Source: Adiantum capillus-veneris (lineage: Eukaryota; Streptophyta; Polypodiopsida; Polypodiales; Pteridaceae). From it: 64,000 nucleotides of DNA. The stretch lies in contig CM043960.1 in the NCBI GenBank assembly GCA_014529385.2, positions 33,925,896-33,989,895 on the forward strand, in the 5' to 3' direction. This document shows, in pieces, positions 10,713 to 21,843 of the stretch (the stretch's first letter is position 1; each line of letters begins with the position of its first letter). The position numbers and the translations under genes are program-made. A model generated the notes under the pieces. The model was not told the origin of the DNA and searched no databases. It saw nothing but the letters and a program-made list of their open reading frames with translations.

Positions 10713-11430
10713 AGTCTGCTAACCTATGTGGTTTTGTGTTGAGCATAGATACTACATTGTACACATAAGGTAAAATGCTAAGAATTCAGCACTATATTTA
10801 AAAATACAAACTTCACACCATAGGCCACAATGCACCTCATCTTCATCATAGATTTGTAATACACAGTACAAGGTTTAGTTTTATGGATTTATACTGCACA
10901 GTGAGTGCATGATATGAACAACCATTGGCAAAAGACATGCCTCTTTGTAGCACCACACAAGGTAAATAAAATAAATCTCGTCTCCTTGAGGCTAACAGTG
11001 AGTTCATTATATGAACGTCCATTGGCAAAAGACATGCCTCTTTGTAGCACAACACCAAGGTAAAGAAATTAAATTTCATTTTCCTGAGGCTAACACTTGG
11101 CAGGCGTGGAGAACCTAAACCCATAGATCACAAAACTTCAGTGAAGAGGAATTTGGAAATTCAAGGAAGGCTATTTTCACAAAAGATGGTGCTTAAGATA
11201 ATATTTTCACAAAAAGGCTATCAGCTTTGTTTCACTAGATAGCTTGAGTAGGAAGGTTTAAGCATAAGGACATTGCACAATTGTGCAAGAAAAAAGTTGT
11301 TAGGTTGAAGATATTCTTGTACTTTTTGAAATTTTTCCTTGAGATTGTGCATAATCTCCACATTTAATGTCTCCTTTTATTCCTTCATCGAGTAAAAAAG
11401 GGTCTTCAGCTATGCAATCTCCACCTCATC
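10713..11430. other. Dispersed repeat flank with a 97-bp tandem duplication
   Basis: No gene seen. 10740-10925 is similar to 39125-39320: shared words include GATACTACATTG and GGGTGCATGATATGAA/GAGTGCATGATATGAA. Within it, 10901-10997 is repeated at 10998-11094; both copies contain CATTGGCAAAAGACATGCC. Confidence 0.6.
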
Positions 11431-11441
11431 ATGTCAATATT

Positions 11442-11846
11442 TCACAATAATGTTACATCAAGAATAGAGCTGGAAGGAACAATAACACTTTTAGTAAAAG
11501 GGAATTTGGGGATAACACTGGACCAAGAAACATCTAGAAGTAAAATACCCTTACCATATTCCATATTAATAGTAATATTCCCTCTTGCGGATCTTGGAGG
11601 TGGAAATGGCGACAGAGTTGGAGTGACAAAGGAGGTAGTAGTGGAGAAAAAAATGGTTGCAAATTGGCTCGCCATGACACCAATTGTTGATCCCAAGTCA
11701 AGTGAATTTTTCCTTTTCACTAAATCCATCTTCTCCTCCAATTCTTCAAGTTTCAAATTTACTCCATCGATTGTAGCAGTCGTATAAGCTTGATGAAGAG
11801 CCACATCAACCCAATGTTGTGTTAGCTTCTCAATTGTAGATTGCAT
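11442..11846 (-). pseudogene. Unidentified 134-codon ORF, possible retroelement gag fragment
   Basis: Starts MQSTIEKLTQHW and contains a Glu/Lys-rich, probably helical segment (LKLEELEEKMDLVKRKN). It lies downstream on the minus strand of gypsy pol remnants, where a second element's gag might lie. No zinc knuckle or other diagnostic motif is visible, and the call is weak. Confidence 0.2.
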
Positions 11847-12494
11847 AAATTGTTATTAAGCTTCAATAGTAGCATATATTGCTACCTTTTACACGTTGTG
11901 CTCTATACAAGCTTGCAATTTTTCCTCTTCCACATGACGTGCTCTCTCATTCGCACCCTATAGTTGTACTTAAATTTACACCACAAGATTGCTCAAATTT
12001 GAATTCATTGGCACACTTAGTCATGAATTCTTGCATCTCTATCCTCTAGTCACAATTATTGGTGCCCATTAGTGGTTTCCATAAATAATACAAAAATCAC
12101 AGATAGTCATTAACATGCCATGGGTTAAACTCATAATTGGTCATAGCCCAAGGGTATCCAGTTACAACAAGCATAGCAAGAAGGGGTTGTGATCCAATTG
12201 GGCATGGAGGAGTGGTGGGATTTGAGGACAAGTCTTGTTTGACAACATCTATCTATGTTGAAAGATGCATAGATGAAATAGTTAGTTATTGAAGTTCTAG
12301 TTTTAGCCACAGCTACTAGTTTTTGCGTGTTGCTTATTGGATAAGGTCATCTATTTCCATTTCATGCCATAATCCTAGTAGCACAATTATTGGTGCTGAA
12401 TCTTTATTCCCATGTGGAGCATTCATTGGTAGTGAGGAAAATTTGTGCAACTACATTTTGAAGTCATTGATCAAAGCAAGTAGCACCACACCAT

Positions 12495-15060
12495 TCAGGA
12501 TCTTGAGCTCCCACAAAAGCATAAAACTAGAAATAGCATGCTTCCTCCATTTCTTGCAATGCTTCTATGCAATACACCAAGGAATCTTCTAAAGGGAGAT
12601 GTTGCAACATTGCAACCCCGCAAGCTAGGGATGAAAAATTCCAAAGGTGCAATTGCTACAATACCAAATGCAAGCCTAAAGGGAGGTAATCTTGTGGCCC
12701 ATTCAAAGGAGGTGCGGTATGCCCAAAGAACCACATGAATCTTAAGATCCCAATCATCACGACCTTCTAAAACAAGCTTTGTGAATATCCACACGATCTT
12801 TTGTTATTTCTTTGTGCCAAACCATTTGCTTGCAAATAATAGGGTTGTCAATGTCTTATGCAAAACGTAGAATGTTTGCAGCAAATGGCTTATTACTTTA
12901 TTCAAAAAATTAGTGCCACCACACTAAAAATTTTAGCTGGAAACCCAAATCAAGGAAAGAGATCCTTATATAAGCAATCGACAATAGATACTACATTATC
13001 TACTAGCAAGGTCCATGCCTCCACCTAGTTGGTGCAATAATCTATAATATTGAGGATATATTTGGATATAGCAACTGCGAGTGTTAGTAGCCACAGGCTT
13101 AATTGAACCAATGAAGTCATGTCTTGACTTTCAAAATGGTTGTAGGGTAGCATCAAAGGTGAAGGGGAAGACAATTTTGATTAACTCAATCACCAATTTG
13201 CTGACACACATCGCATTAAGCAAAAATCGGCATAGAATCTTCCATGAAGAGTAGGCCATCCAAGTTGAATAACCTTACAAATAAGTGAAGGTCAACCAAA
13301 TTGTTGCCTATAATTCCCACATGACCTTCCTCCATAACAATATCTTGATTCAGATGAGGGGCACATCACAACCACACACCCCACATATCATGATAGTAAA
13401 GTTTTCCCAAAACCAGTTCAAATTTATGGCTCCAAAAAGCTAAGCGCTTGCATTGATCAATAATTAGATGAAGACAGCATCCCTTCCTCAAGAAAATACA
13501 CCATTTTCTCATACCAAGTTTAGAGAATCTATGAAGATGGCTACAAAGGGTCTTGTGAATTTACTTTGGCATTTTGTAGGGCATTAACCTTAGCAATACC
13601 ATTACCAACCACATTGAAATCAATTAAATTCATGTTAAACAATTCATCATCCACACCCTATGGAGCTTCACCTATGTCTAAATGGGCCAAATAGTCAGCA
13701 ATCACATGTTGCACGTCAAGCTGATGGATAACTTTGAATTCAAATTCATGTAGAAAAATCCTCCAATAGGGAAGATAACCCACAAGATATTATTGTGGAA
13801 AACTAGATACAACAATGTTGAGCAATCCACATGAAAGAAGCATAACTAACCACCCAGCAGATAGTATTGAAACTTATTCACTAGATAAACAATTCCCAAA
13901 TATTCTCTTTAGTAATTAAGTATTTTTCATCCACAATAGATAATCACCACTAAGTTGCATGGTACACTAGTCAAAACCATCCAGCATGGGTTTCTTGCAT
14001 TAGCACACTATTGATAACAATATATGAGGCATCCATAAAGATGTGAAAATCTCAATCCCGATTAGGAGATAGTAGAACCAAAGCTTTTGCTAGCATCATT
14101 TTCAGTCAGTAATAAGCCAAATCACATTTTGGGTCCACTTAAGAACCTTCTTGTTGACATGGGTCATGGAATTTAGAGGTACTGCAACAAAATCCAAAAG
14201 AGAGCCTTCCATGCCACCACACTTGGCCCAAGAAGCACAATATAGCTTTAGCATCACTTTCCATCGGCAATAAGCTAGATCGCATTCTGGGCCCACTTCA
14301 AAACCTTCTTATTGTCATGTGCCATGGCATTTGGAGGTACCGCAACATAAGCCAGAAGACACAAGTGCTTTCCATGCCACCACACTTGGACCAAGAAGCA
14401 CAATGTAGCTTTTGAAAAGTTGGGAGGTGAAGCCTGCATAATTTCTACAATCTTTGAGGGGTCAACCGCAATTCCCTCTTGAGAAATGATGTTCCCAAAT
14501 AGCATATCACTTGCCATTGCAAAAGAAAAAAAACTTCATCACATTTAAAGTGAGTTGAATTTCTCTACACTCTTTTAGACATAGCCTTAGCAAACAGACA
14601 AGTGTTGGTCCTTCCAAAATTTCCTCCATGTCATGCTAAAATGTATTGGGAGCATTTGAGGAGCCTTCGCGACAAGCCAAACCCCTACAAATATAAACAC
14701 ACCAAGTAGTGATAAAGGCCATTTTGATTGGATCTTTTAAAGCAATCCACACTTGGTTATATCCCCTATACCCATCCAACAAGAATATGTCTCTTGACTA
14801 GAAACTTTATCTAGGGAAATGGGAGAGGAAATGGAGCCAGCATCATCGTAGCATTTAACTTGTGATAATCAACACAAATGTACTTCTTCTTGTTTTTCTT
14901 TGGAGCCACTACAATTGGTGAAATCCACTCTAGATTTTCAATTAAGAGAAAGGACCCCACTTTAAGGAGCTATCAATCTCTTCCTTAACCTGCTTGGCAT
15001 AATGCAGGTTCGTGCAATATCGTGCTTGCTTGGCAAGAATATCATCTTTCTTTAAATTAG
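12495..15060 (-). mobile_element. Ty3/gypsy pol remnant B (RT to integrase)
   Basis: Minus-strand order: RT N-terminal region (QVKEEIDSSLK, then an SPIVVAPKK-like stretch and VDYHKLN, about 15020-14840); RT motif GNIISQEGIAVDPSKI (near 14490-14440); RNase H end (HVIADYLAHL, near 13710); integrase with a DYCTN-x-VEAW stretch (near 13040); and integrase C-terminus in 12495-12794 (DWDLKIHVVLWAYRTS, PLEFFIPSLR). These are standard landmarks of plant gypsy pol. Many stops and frameshifts are present. No LTR, PBS or gag was identified. A 158-bp tandem duplication lies within it. Confidence 0.8.
14111..14426. repeat. 158-bp tandem duplication inside gypsy remnant B
   Basis: 14111-14268 and 14269-14426 align with roughly one difference in five bases. 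Shared stretches include CATGCCACCACACTTGG and CAAGAAGCACAAT. It duplicates the part of pol just after the GNIISQEG motif. Confidence 0.75.
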
Positions 15061-15801
15061 TATGGTGTAGCACAGGTTGAGAGATAAGATTTTCGAAAGC
15101 ATTGTTCTCCTTGTCAGACCATGTATACCTAAATTTTTTCTTTGTTAGGTCATGTAATGGTCCTGCTATTAGTGAGAACTTTTCTATGAAGCGTCTATAG
15201 TATGTACACATACCTAAAAAGCTTCTTAGTTCATGAAGATTCCTTGGTTTAGGCCATCCTTTTATTACCTCTAGCTATGATGGATCCATTTGGATGCCAT
15301 CTTGAGAGATAATGTGACCTAACTACTGAATGAGGATCAAGCCCCTTCATGTCCAACTTATCCCAAAAAAAAGCCCTTAAATTCCTTGGTGTTGGGCTTT
15401 GTCACTGCATTAGAAAATAACAAAATACTATTTGTTCTCCTTGGTAGAGTTTTGTTGCTCCCCAAAGAGTTGTTCCTTGCTTGGATTAGTAAGTTCTATG
15501 TAGGGAACATCCACCAAAGGAGCAGCCACGCACTCAAATTTGAGACTATGTCATCTTCGACTAACACCACAAACTTTGTAGAAAGAAACTCGTCTACAAC
15601 ATAAAACTCCTCTCCTAAGTGATTGCTTGTTTTCTCTAGTGGCACTGTCAACTCTTCACTCCCAACCATGATAATGGCATGTAGAGAACTAAATATTTGT
15701 GGTACAACATGCTCTTGTAGATATTTAACCCCAAAAATAATATTCCCATTGGTAAAGGGAAAAGCACTTTTGAAAGAAGGGAAGACTATAGTGCACGACA
15801 T
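15060..15801 (-). mobile_element. Ty3/gypsy pol remnant A (RT C-terminal part)
   Basis: On the minus strand, a GHIIS-type motif and DGIQMDPS (near 15300) are followed by LRSFLGMCTYYRRFIEKFS (near 15215-15160), LHDLTKKK and AFENLISQPVL. This is the late RT/connection region of a gypsy pol. It stops at about 15060, where RT N-terminal sequence of another element begins in the same frame. The 101-codon ORF 15801-15496 lies upstream on the same strand and may be part of this element, but I do not recognise it. Confidence 0.7.
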
Positions 15802-16137
15802 GATAGTAGAGTTGAAAAAATAAGCACTACATTGAAAATATGAGAGTGAAAGTGTTTAATTGTGTTTAGAAGAGTTAAGAGTATTTTATATTAATCATAG
15901 TAGTTATTAATATATTTAATAAATTTTTGAATTTCAAATTAAATTAATTTATAAAAGTTTGCATTCCTTCTCCTCCCCCAAACAACCACCTCCGACCCCC
16001 TCTGTCTCTTCACACCCCCCCCCCCCCCCCCCCCCGGTTCTCTCTCTCTCTCTCTCTTCATGCCTCCTCCCCCTCTCTAACTCACTTTCTCTCTCATCCC
16101 TCTCTCTCTTCCCACCCCCTCCCCCGATGGGAGCCAC

Positions 16138-16184
<47 letters not shown>

Positions 16185-16330
16185 CACATGCGTCTCCCCC
16201 CCTCTTTGAACCGTTGCCCCATAGCCCCCACCACCCCTCTTTGACCACATGCCCCCCCCCCCCCCCCCCCCCCGGTCTATAATAGGGTTCCCTCTTGCCT
16301 TTTTTCTCCTTTCTCACTGCTACTCTCTAT
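15802..16330. repeat. Pyrimidine-rich low-complexity region with two poly(C) runs
   Basis: CT/CCCT-rich sequence with C homopolymers at about 16014-16035 and 16248-16273 and a (CT)n array at 16139-16181. ORFs here encode Pro/Ser/Leu low complexity and are not credible genes. Confidence 0.85.
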
Positions 16331-16551
16331 CTTTCTCTTGAGCGTTAGTGAACTCTTTAAAAACACATCTTTCTCATTGCATTACCCTCTCCTTATCCCT
16401 TTGCTTTTTCTTTCCATTCTTTTTTCTCTCAACTTTTCACTCTCTTTTCTTTTAAACCTTCTCCCCCCTCCCTCAAAATTTCCACTCTCTTCTCTCACTC
16501 TCACCCTTCACTTTTTTCATCAAAGCCATAAGCACCCCTATTACAAAGAAA

Positions 16552-17880
16552 ATGTCAATTCTAACAAGAAAACGGTCTAAAGGAGTGGACTGCCAAGAAG
16601 AAATGACATTCCACACCACTCAAGAAGATATTCCTCTGCACACCACTCAAGAGAGTGGTTCCTCTCTTGCGAAGACATCCACGGTTGGAGTGTTCGTGTT
16701 GACAGCTACACGCGTACCGTCTGTCGAAGGGTGCAATAACGTCAACAACCATAGAAGCAAAAAACACGTGTAATGACCCTCTTATCGATCTCTTTGGATT
16801 GTGGTTGATAGCCACATTTTTTCAGGCTGGATTGATACACATGTTGTGCCATACAATCACATGTTGCCATGCATTCCTCTTTGTCGTCTTTTGGCCAATC
16901 TATACATTAAAATGAATGGTGATTGTGTGGTAGAACTAACAGCCTCTATAGCCAAAAGAGGTTACCAGCCCCACGATGGCTCGTTTCATTGTGTCTGAGG
17001 CCTTTTTTGGACAAGATCCTATACCATTCGAAGGTATGGCACTCATGGGAGAGACTTAGTGATGTCGGCTACATTTGATGACCAAATTAGAGACATTCTT
17101 GAGCTCTCTCACATGGAGGAGAAAATGTTCATTGTATGGGATGGCACTCATCAGCTCCATGAGTGGAAAGATTGGGCGTTGCGGAAGTGGCTGGATGAAA
17201 TCTCTACACCGAAGGTTGAGTGCACGATTATGAAGCACCTGGAGGAGATGGGGGAATTTTTGTTAGTGCTTAGCATGATCAACAAGTAACTTTCTACAAA
17301 CTTCTATTGGTGCACTTGAGTTATTAATATTTAGTAAAATTTTACATTTAAAAATAGGGTGACATGAGTCCATGGGCCTCACACCACTACCCACGACATA
17401 TTCATAATGCAAAAATTAGTGCTTGCCGACCCACATTCCTTATTGGACAAATTGAATGAAGCAAATAAGATGAAATATAAGAGGGCACTTCATGGCATAT
17501 TAATGAACCGATCAAAATGGCTTATAAGGAAACGGGGAGAGATTATCTATGGTTTTTGTACTATGTGGATGGCGAGTTTTCCAAAAACGAAGCTGAAGAA
17601 TACAACGATAAATTATGTTTTTCTTGTTCAACTAATGTGGTTTGGTTTGTTATAGTGTCCTCACTTTTTCTTTTGGATTTGGAACATTGCACAAGAAGGT
17701 TAGGGGAAGGGAAAGAGTAGAAGTGTCACAATCAATCAGCCTTCCATTGATGCCATTTTCCCTAGCACGACCAAGGGATTTTGAAGCCCAAAAATTGCAG
17801 CGGATAGACCTAAACAAGGTAAGAAGAGAGGAAAACAAATCATCGAAGAAAATTGAGGAGTTCTTGGAAGATTTGTAGAG
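16552..17880 (+). pseudogene. Unidentified coding-like relic
   Basis: A series of plus-strand open stretches has ordinary protein-like composition. 16552-16773 contains duplicated HTTQE motifs; 16801-17000 contains GWIDTHVVPYNHM; 17056-17289 includes MFIVWDGTHQLHEWKDWALRKW; 17407-17720 includes MAYKETGRDYLWFLYYVDGEF. Frames change several times and stops intervene. I do not recognise the family. It could be an old transposon gene or a host pseudogene. Note the similar unidentified coding-like relic at 23048-24796, on the other side of the gag-only LTR element. Confidence 0.3.
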
Positions 17881-18083
17881 TGAAAGGAGCAAGCAGCAAG
17901 GTGGTGGGTCAGATTATGAGCAAGGTGACTCCAAGCAACACTTGGACTCGCGGAGATCTAGTCCATCCTAGGGTTCAAGATCTCGAGGTCTTGAGCGAAC
18001 CATATCCATTGCTACCGGGCAAAGCGAGGGCAGCCACCCAGTTTTGGTTTGGCCACTTGAACCACTTGCTTCCTTTCCACTAG

Positions 18084-18627
18084 GTAAGAAATGCAACCAC
18101 AAATCAATGCTTTAATGGTACTTAGCATTTGATTAAATTTTTCATGTGACATATTTTGGCTCACTCAGACACAAAAATGGAAAAAATTATAAGTGTTGGA
18201 GTAGTCCCAATACATCTCGTAGTACTTGATGATCTATACCATCTACGAAAGGTGCTCATGGATCCAAAAAACAATTTTGAATAAGTTTATGACACTTTGG
18301 CATCTAATTTCAAATTTGAACTTGATAAGCACTCAATCAATCTTCTTTTGCATGGTATTGTGTATTGCAAGAGCCTTTGAGTGATCCACCATTTGATTGG
18401 GTCTCTCTCACACTCTAACAAAATTGTCATAATAACTAATATCTAGTTCTCCAAAATGATTTCTCATGTTAAACTAATCATTTAATATGGGAAAGTGCCA
18501 GGGGAGAAAAAGCTAGAATATTGGTTAAGTTGGCAAACCCGCCACAGTAGGGATCCAAAGGAGGGAAAATAGGGATCCAAAGGGGGGGGCATCTGTAAAA
18601 GAGCAAGGTGCAACAATGGGCTAAAAA
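18084..18627. other. No gene seen
   Basis: AT-rich sequence between the relic above and the gag-only LTR element. Only very short open frames. Confidence 0.5.
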
Positions 18628-18948
18628 TGTTAGGAATTGGATCGTGCTAGCTATGGTGGATGAAAGAGAAACATAGTTTCAATGAGTGAGTGTGTGTGTA
18701 AGCAAGAGTATCACTCAAGTGAATTAGGTTCCAAGATAGAATTAGCTTGGACTCATAAACACAATCTTGAGTATTGACTTAGCTTAGCACAAGCTCACCA
18801 TAGACAAGCATGTAGTGCAAAATGGAGTTGTGTTTATTCATTCATGAAATGAGCTTTAAGTAGCTCTACAGCCTTGCTCCACAGCATGTGGGATAAATCC
18901 ACTCTCCTCTCCTTGACTCACACTTTAGGACAAAGCTCACACTTTACA
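18628..18948 (-). repeat. 3' LTR of the gag-only element
   Basis: 321 bp, TG...CA ends. Differs from the other LTR by A/G, G/T and G/T substitutions. Confidence 0.9.
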
Positions 18949-18961
18949 ATCCTCCCCTTGA
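18949..18961 (-). other. Polypurine tract of the gag-only element
   Basis: Minus strand reads AAGGGGAGGAT immediately before the 3' LTR, the expected position for plus-strand primer formation. Confidence 0.75.
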
Positions 18962-18994
18962 GGTTTGGACTATGACAAGATACTGAAGATGTAT

Positions 18995-19165
18995 GATCCC
19001 CACACGCTAACAAAATCCACATAGGATGGTGATATCCACACATGAAAATACAACCCACAAAGGATGGTGATATCCACACAGGATGGTAAATCCATACAAG
19101 AAAAATTCACAAAGGATGGTGATGTCCACACAGGATGATAAGATCCACAAAGGAAAAAGTCCTCC
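18995..19165. repeat. Short tandem repeats (GGATGGTGATATCCACA-like) after gag
   Basis: Imperfect units of about 20-45 bp containing CACAAAGGATGGTGAT and ATCCACACA recur between the gag stop and the polypurine tract. Confidence 0.75.
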
Positions 19166-19189
19166 CCTACAAGTAGAGAGTCTGCATCT

Positions 19190-20119
19190 TCAAAATGGGT
19201 CTTCATAAAAAACAACGTTGCTCTCGTCTTCATCCTTTTTGTCTTCTACTATGTGAGCTGATCCTTTGTCAAGTCTCTTGCCTTCGTTGCTTCTGTTGTT
19301 GCTTCTACTGTTGCTGCTTTCTCCACTGCTACTGCCTCCATTTGAGTAGCACCGAGAAGGAGGGTGTCCCTTCCTACCACATTTGTTGCGAGGTTTGTTT
19401 GTGTAGCAGTCTTTTGCTACGTGTCCCATTCTTCCACATTCATAACACTTTCTTACATTTGTCGATGTGAATGGCGAATGTCTTCCCCTTGAAGATGTTG
19501 CGATAAAAACTCCTCCTAATGAGGTGAGTGAACCTCTTTGCTTTCTTTCTTCTGCTTGGACTGAGTTGATGACATCTTGAAATGGTGGTGCTGGTTCTTT
19601 TTCTTCAAGAATTGTGACTAAGTGGTCATAAGAAGGTGGAAGTGCACTTAATAGCATGGCCACTTTGTCATCTTCTAGTACTTCAACTTGGATGTAAGTG
19701 AGCTGCGTGACAATGCTCTTAAGCCTATTCACTAGGCTAACAATGTCCTCCCCTTCAATCATAGTAACTTTGTAAAGTTGTCTTTTAAGACTAACTTTGC
19801 TTCTTTTGGCCCTAGCTCCAAAATTACTTTCTAGGACATGCCAGGCATCATGTGCATGCTTACATTCATCTATGAAATACACGTAGTTGTCATGCAAGGA
19901 GGTGATGATGATTCCCAATTCTTGTTTGTCTTTGGCCAAATTCTGTGCACTTGCTATGAATGCAGATGCCCTAGTGTGCACTCCATCGGGTTTGGCTTGT
20001 TGCTCTAAGGCAGTGCTGATGACAGACCACAAACATTTTTTCATAAGGTAGCCTCTTAACTTCGTTTTCCAAGTGTGAAATCCCTCCCCATTGAATTTGT
20101 CTATTCCCTTGTCCCCCAT
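19190..20119 (-). CDS. Retrotransposon Gag polyprotein (UBN2-like, CCHC zinc knuckle)
   Basis: Capsid/nucleocapsid protein of a Ty1/copia-type element, acting in cytoplasmic virus-like particles. 309 residues with no stop or frameshift. Residues about 10-200 match the helical UBN2-type gag core (FNGEGFHTWKTKLRGYL near the start, LHDNYVYFIDECKHAHDAW at about 75-93, LSALPPSYDHLV at about 157-168). A complete C-x2-C-x4-H-x4-C knuckle uses C225, C228, H233 and C238. A second, half knuckle (C247, H252, C257) lacks its first Cys. The C-terminus is Ser/Asn-rich, then acidic. The first ATG follows a long leader. No pol follows; the ORF ends about 240 bp from the 3' LTR. Confidence 0.92.
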   Translation of the reverse strand: MGDKGIDKFNGEGFHTWKTKLRGYLMKKCLWSVISTALEQQAKPDGVHTRASAFIASAQNLAKDKQELGIIITSLHDNYVYFIDECKHAHDAWHVLESNFGARAKRSKVSLKRQLYKVTMIEGEDIVSLVNRLKSIVTQLTYIQVEVLEDDKVAMLLSALPPSYDHLVTILEEKEPAPPFQDVINSVQAEERKQRGSLTSLGGVFIATSSRGRHSPFTSTNVRKCYECGRMGHVAKDCYTNKPRNKCGRKGHPPSRCYSNGGSSSGESSNSRSNNRSNEGKRLDKGSAHIVEDKKDEDESNVVFYEDPF

Positions 20120-20639
20120 TTGTGCTAATAGAGGGGTCTTAGCTTAGGAGACTCTCCTAGCCAGTGTCTGCCTCTTTACACTGTGCACAAATAAAGAAAG
20201 AAGATATTTATTTGCAAGTTATTGTGCTCGGCTGTAAGATTTCAATTTTAATGTCATCTTAATAAACAAATTCTCTTAATGTGAAGTACCTCTTCACTCG
20301 AGGTGAAGTCACCCTTCACATACACCTTTGAGTTCTTCTTTGATGACTGGAATGAGCCTTCGAAGTTGGCTTTGGATACCTTTGGAGCTCCCTTTTAAAA
20401 GCTTTGTATGCTCGAAGAAGCATCTTCTACCTTTCTTCTTTAGTGCCTGAGGCCGCCTTTGAATGCCGATGTAGAAGCTTTGAAAAAACTTTGAGGCTTG
20501 AGGGGTTAAATTGACTTGACAGGGCTGGCCACTCAATGGGAACAAGGCCTTGAGCTTGGGAGCTTTGGGCCTCTTGGGCTCTCGGAGGCTTGAGGCAGCA
20601 GGCTGTGGGAATATGTTCCAAGGCTTGCTCAAGGGAGGG

Positions 20640-20960
20640 CCTTAGCAGGCGTGGGAAGGGGGGCCCAACAAGGGGCAGGGGTTGAAGCCTTTGAGGTAGC
20701 GCGGGAAAGGGGGCTTACAGTGTCGGACAGCTGGCAGCCAGGGCGCGGCGCCTTTTGGACAGTCGGTCAATCGGGCAAGCGGGGGCAACGTCGGGCAAGC
20801 GCGAGCAGATGCGGTCAAACTCAGGGCATCGGGCAGCGCCGAAAAAGGCTTTGCGTGTGAAAGTTCTCTAGCGGACCCGCCCCGCCTTCAAAATTGTTTT
20901 GGATTGTATTTTCGGATCCGCCCACTCTCCCCGGAAATAGCCAAGGGCATTGACCCTGCG
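20640..20960. other. GC-rich leader block of the gag-only element
   Basis: Markedly more GC-rich than its surroundings, with repeated CGGGCAAGCG/TCGGGCA words. It lies between the PBS and gag, where packaging signals or captured sequence would be expected. The open frame on the opposite strand shows no domain. Confidence 0.5.
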
Positions 20961-21507
20961 ACCTCAAGAGCCAAATATAGGTTGCTCAAATCAGGCTAGC
21001 CAACAAGCCCACGAGCCTTGCTTGTGGAAGAGCTCTGAAAAGCAACTTCTTACGCCACGCTTAGCAAGTTTACGCACACACACACCTATTTTTAGGCAAT
21101 TTTAAGGGTGAGTTTAATGGAGTTCTTGGGCTCGGATTGCAGAGCTTGAAGGCTCTATGGGAAGCTTGCGAGGAAAGCTTCAAGATGAGATGATTAAAGC
21201 TTGATAAGTACAAAATCGGGAAGATTAATTGAAGATGCAAACAACTAGAAAATCGACACAAAAATGACTAGAAAATGCAAAAATTGGATACTAATCTTCT
21301 CCCTAATCAAGCCTATCTAGCCACGGAGGGTAGTGGCCTCTTGGGTGTGCCAAGGACATGCCCACACATAACTAGATTAGTGCTTAATTAGTGAGATGCA
21401 ACTAGTTATGAAAATGTCAATGGGCCATGAAATGCTAATCAATCTAATGAAGATGCTAATGATTAACACACACTAATGCATAATGACAATCCTAGCTAGC
21501 ACACCAT

Positions 21508-21522
21508 GGCTCCGATACCAAA
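21508..21522 (-). other. Primer-binding site (initiator tRNA-Met type)
   Basis: Minus strand reads TTTGGTATCGGAGCC directly after the 5' LTR. Plant copia elements commonly have TGGTATCAGAGC here, so only one base differs. Confidence 0.85.
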
Positions 21523-21843
21523 TGTTAGGAATTGGATCGTGCTAGCTATGGTGGATGAAAGAGAAACATAGTTTCAATGAGTGAGTGTGTGTGTAAGCAA
21601 GAGTATCACTCAAGTGAATTAGGTTCCAAGATAGAATTGGCTTGGACTCATAAACACAATCTTGAGTATTGACTTAGCTTAGCACAATCTCACCATAGAC
21701 AAGCATGTAGTGCAAAATGGAGTTGTGTTTATTCATTCATGAAATGAGCTTTAAGTAGCTCTACAGCCTTGCTCCACATCATGTGGGATAAATCCACTCT
21801 CCTCTCCTTGACTCACACTTTAGGACAAAGCTCACACTTTACA
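21523..21843 (-). repeat. 5' LTR of the gag-only element
   Basis: 321 bp; pairs with 18628-18948. Confidence 0.9.

Larger units (their letters stand above)
18628..21843 (-). mobile_element. Gag-only (TR-GAG-like) copia-type LTR retrotransposon
   Basis: 3216-bp element on the minus strand. Its two 321-bp LTRs (18628-18948 and 21523-21843) begin TGTTAGG and end TTTACA on the plus strand and differ at only three positions by eye. A PBS matching the 3' end of initiator tRNA-Met adjoins the upstream LTR and a purine tract adjoins the downstream one. Internally there is one intact 309-codon gag and a GC-rich leader, with no protease, integrase, RT or RNase H. The flanking pentamers are AAAAA and AACAA, a probable but imperfect target duplication. 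The low LTR divergence and open gag indicate recent insertion. Mobilisation would need pol from a related autonomous element. Confidence 0.88.

Noticed and set aside
15949-16317. Gly/Arg/Glu-rich 122-codon minus-strand ORF
   Set aside because: Entirely low-complexity CT/C-rich sequence on the opposite strand; no domain.
20651-20860. 69-codon Arg/Gly-rich ORF antisense to the gag-only element
   Set aside because: Product of the GC-rich block; no domain, and opposite in strand to the element.
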